Shown here: piece after piece, positions 62,501 through 64,000 of the stretch
How the letters are laid out: the number at the start of each line of letters is the position of its first letter
Numbering within the stretch: the first letter of the stretch is position 1
Source: Candidatus Gastranaerophilales bacterium
GTDB lineage: Bacteria; Cyanobacteriota; Vampirovibrionia; Gastranaerophilales; Gastranaerophilaceae
Assembly: GCA_944324455.1 (NCBI GenBank)
Contig: CALUWJ010000004.1
Coordinates: forward strand, 62,001 to 126,000
Reading direction: 5' to 3'
Length of the DNA: 64,000 nt
Position numbers and translations under genes: made by a program
Notes under the pieces: generated by a model
What the model was told of the DNA's origin: nothing
What the model saw: only the letters and a program-made list of their open reading frames with translations
The model's database searches: none

Positions 62501-63061
62501 AATTGTATCGTTTGCAATTTTATCTTCAACATTTTGTATTTGTTCGCTTGCAAGAGCAATTTTTCTGTCAAAATCGGCTGTGCCTGCGATTTCGTCAATG
62601 ATTTTTCTTCTCTCAATAGCAGAACATCTTGTAATTTCTGTAACATCCCCTTGCATCATAACATTGTAGCTGTTTGGAGAAATATTATATTTTTCTAATT
62701 CTAAATGGATTTGAGTTAAACTGCAGGGTTTATCATTATAGTAATAATTAGACTGAACACCGTTTTTGCCTTTTTTAACATATCTTCTTATTGAAAATTC
62801 TTCTCCGTTTTCATTTGCAAAAACAACCTTAACGCTGGCTTCACCGCGTTTATTATGGTTAGAGATTAAATCCGCCACACCTTGTTCAGAGCGCAATGAG
62901 CGAGCTGTTCTTAAACTTAGGGCAAAAAGAATGCTATCTATAATATTGCTTTTTCCTGAACCGTTTGGACCGGAAACAGCTGTAAAACCTTGCATTAAAG
63001 GAATATTAACCTTAGATGCAAAAGATTTAAAGTTATCAATTTCGAGTTCTTTTATATACAT
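59564..63061 (-). CDS. smc: Chromosome segregation protein SMC
   Basis: A 1165-residue SMC ATPase. Walker A GPNGSGKSNI lies at 31-40. Two long coiled coils (about 165-495 and 670-1000) flank a hinge (about 500-660, with GGAKKKNASFFD at its end). The C-terminal head has the signature AGMSGGEKSLTALAF and Walker B FYAFDEVDMHLD. It compacts and separates chromosomes. First of smc-scpA-scpB. The end of lepB lies 70 bases upstream in the same direction. Confidence 0.97.
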   Translation of the reverse strand: MYIKELEIDNFKSFASKVNIPLMQGFTAVSGPNGSGKSNIIDSILFALSLRTARSLRSEQGVADLISNHNKRGEASVKVVFANENGEEFSIRRYVKKGKNGVQSNYYYNDKPCSLTQIHLELEKYNISPNSYNVMMQGDVTEITRCSAIERRKIIDEIAGTADFDRKIALASEQIQNVEDKIANDTILINEIDNRIEQLKQEREVALKYKKFKDEKTELETKIQSAKYFDTVRSLELVHQNILMATKTKKELNEKLKEATTKIEDLKIKYDEINSKVKAQGEEKQLEVKKLLEEKKGEVERKKSAIAQCDKTTLDNLKSIEGYKNGIEVQKQKIEEYTNAIEEKNKELDELNASLKAKKEELNKIITEMTGLNKSADEHIQNRNKLKKEIETLKDKETELIKEQLPLESEYKNNSEKINQTKTQIEKLLNSSKIFEDEKDKLNLQIETLSKEVEECKIIQTKTFEELDKTKAQKEDSFYKIQQAQKRIAILDANKNAYKTAGQGSGIQSVLNAHIEGVHQPLAQLADVEGEYIDAINVAMGARAYSIVVDNQDVAYKAIQVLRSLGRDRASFIPLSIIKKTPNRLSLPKEKGVIDFAINLIDFDDKYLDAFYFALGETIVVEDENCAKKLAGKYRVVTLDGDITEKSGLITGGAKKKNASFFDKSQERELEKYKKALKDLEQSSRDLAQKEKDLERRLDNIRQKHSTALNTLNGAKIELKNLISNNESSSNIISDGEKLLKELKEKNTKLSRELDLIENKHIKLNEQTQSLQEELEAVEKLIDEGELKKLKEKTTGVEQDIKDLEKAIMTKENDIEKDKNQIKFQQSQISTRENDIKKLTSDNENLKTEKEQFEKEISSLKEVLEKLEKEILELGKNLVELQQKRDELQEELLNSKTSKNKIQDDIERLLEQEESYKARRRELEPILENILKEFNEIGINPKELEQTEISLDEINSKISKLQKKMEELEPVNMRALTEYDAVLERQNSYKEKVETLNNEKNEIKTRMNGYQGLKKETFLEAYHAINNNFKEVFEQISQGSGSLSLENEEDPFMGGLTFVANIRDKRNQKLAGMSGGEKSLTALAFVFAIQKYLPAPFYAFDEVDMHLDGPNVEKLAQIITNQSKTAQFIVVSLRKPMLDNADRMIGVTQKDKGVTKISGIKIKDE

Positions 63062-63131
63062 TGTCTTTTAAATACTTAGCTAAACCCCATAGTCTGCGTA
63101 TCTTAATTACACTATAAAAGTTGTCATGCTG

Positions 63132-64000
63132 TCAAATTTTATATAAAAATTCATATCTGTTAACTATATAGTTTTGTTTTTTAAAACCATTTTTTGTTTT
63201 TTGTTTATTTAGGGTGATATATTTATCTTTTAAGATGTTAATTCTATGAATTGGGAAGAACATAAAATTAGCTCTGCCTATGACTCTATCTTGTGATAAA
63301 AAGCCCCAAAATCTGCTATCTTGTGAATTAGAGCGATTATCCCCCATCATAAAATAATTATTTTCAGGGATTATAAAAGGCCCGCAAAACATTCTATCAG
63401 AGCATGGTGTCCAGATTTCTTTTGAGCTTATATAAGGTTCATTAAGCGCAACATCATTAATATAGACTCTGTATTCATTTGTGTAGTCATCATATTTAAT
63501 TTCAAATTTGTCTTTAGGCATGCCTACAACTCTTTTTATGAATGCTACATCTTTACACATTATGCCTGATAATCTTGTAAAAATTGCCCAAGGTGAATTA
63601 GAAAGATTTTCTTCGGGCGGATAGAAAACCAAAATATCCCCTCTTTTAATTTCTTTATGCGGATATTCAAGTTTTTCAACAAATACTCTATCATGCTCCA
63701 TAATAGTGGGGCGCATAGAACCAGATGGAATCCATCTTAATTCCCCTATAAAGTACCTTATAGCTATAACGCAAACTAATACAAAAACGATTGTGTTGAT
63801 TATTTCTCTTGTTGCGCTTGTTTGCTTTTCTTCTTGAATGCTTTCATCAAAAAATATTTTTCTTAAAAAATATCCAATTCCTTTTTCTTTGGTTTTCTTG
63901 AAAAGTGTTATTGTATTTTCTTTTTGTTTTTTGATGAAGTTTGAGAGATTTTCTTTTGTTTCCTTGTTTAGTTTTTTGTTATCGCAAATTAAATATAAAA
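63132..64000 (-). CDS. lepB: Signal peptidase I LepB (5' end outside the window)
   Basis: Leftward gene running off the right edge; the frame is open from 64000 with no in-frame ATG before the core. It cleaves signal peptides outside the inner membrane. A Lys-rich cytoplasmic part of at least 60 residues is followed by one membrane segment (about 63773-63817). RWIPSGSMRPTI follows with the nucleophile Ser in GSM, then FIKRVVGMPKDKF with the general-base Lys, and GDNRSNSQDSRFWG. The Met at 63716 within SGSM-RPT is not the start, since essential residues lie upstream of it. The long N-terminal cytoplasmic part is unusual. It may be cotranscribed with smc. Confidence 0.94.
   Translation of the reverse strand, partial: LYLICDNKKLNKETKENLSNFIKKQKENTITLFKKTKEKGIGYFLRKIFFDESIQEEKQTSATREIINTIVFVLVCVIAIRYFIGELRWIPSGSMRPTIMEHDRVFVEKLEYPHKEIKRGDILVFYPPEENLSNSPWAIFTRLSGIMCKDVAFIKRVVGMPKDKFEIKYDDYTNEYRVYINDVALNEPYISSKEIWTPCSDRMFCGPFIIPENNYFMMGDNRSNSQDSRFWGFLSQDRVIGRANFMFFPIHRINILKDKYITLNKQKTKNGFKKQNYIVNRYEFLYKI

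Noticed and set aside
63132-63716. Signal peptidase I starting at the Met at 63716
   Set aside because: That Met follows the catalytic Ser in SGSM; the frame and membrane segment continue upstream to the edge.
1-64000. CRISPR array or restriction/antiphage island
   Set aside because: No regularly spaced repeats and no Cas, restriction or typical defence gene signatures were found.

Overview
The window is AT-rich, compact bacterial DNA from a Gram-negative cell. It has minCDE with MinC, an S-layer-homology (SLH) surface protein, a short flagellin, LepB, MurJ and the MEP enzyme IspD, and no photosynthesis genes. One exported protein carries the RLxxLE...RIxxL pattern common in cyanobacterial-lineage proteins. 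Together with the gene style (tiny proteins with an N-terminal FKG/FKA motif, and an ADP-forming acetyl-CoA synthetase suggesting fermentation), this best fits a non-photosynthetic relative of Cyanobacteria (Gastranaerophilales / Melainabacteria type). That placement is inference; no rRNA gene is present.

Layout. Bases 1-3800 are an accessory strip around a tRNA-Met: the start of a transposase gene, a decayed Mu-type transposase, an LprI-like protein, a GH108 muramidase with a long disordered N-terminus, and a frameshifted DUF1796 gene. From 3.8 to 12 kb lie a TerC-like membrane protein, a small heat-shock protein, and a leftward operon ffh-trkA-trkH-formyltransferase-endonuclease IV. From 12 to 21 kb come a HEAT-repeat protein, a Cys-rich SLH protein, dnaB, flagellin, recR-ybaB, a metzincin protease and radA. 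From 21 to 32 kb there is a dense leftward block: nrnA, yihY, nagZ, a yhaM-like nuclease, an exported protein, pncC, a CpaE/CpaF-like pair, ribD, aroQ, thiL and ispD. From 32 to 45 kb: a Ca2+/Na+ exchanger, an MFS transporter, a spoIID-murJ-tsaC operon, a radical SAM protein, an ADP-forming acyl-CoA synthetase, pyruvate kinase, ferritin, a purine nucleoside phosphorylase and rpoZ. From 45 to 52 kb: exported and small unknown proteins, minCDE, rplI and a flagellin-like coiled-coil protein. From 52 to 64 kb: a kinase-like protein, metX-metW, a GAF/HD-GYP-like protein, an ATP-grasp protein, and a lepB-smc-scpA-scpB-(ribonucleotide reductase-like) series; lepB runs off the right edge.

The most unusual theme is a set of degenerate enzymes in intact reading frames. 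An HD-GYP protein has lost most of its metal ligands, a histidine-kinase-like protein has no phospho-acceptor His, a CpaF-like ATPase has altered Walker A and downstream motifs, and a short class II ribonucleotide reductase homologue lacks the NPCGE active-site motif. All sit among normal housekeeping genes, so they look like retained non-catalytic or repurposed proteins rather than fresh pseudogenes. The other notable unknowns are the Cys-rich SLH protein, which shares a C-terminal domain with a second exported protein, and several hairpins placed over or next to ribosome binding sites.

Most transcription units end in strong intrinsic terminators, several of them bidirectional between convergent genes, so operon borders can be read with fair confidence.
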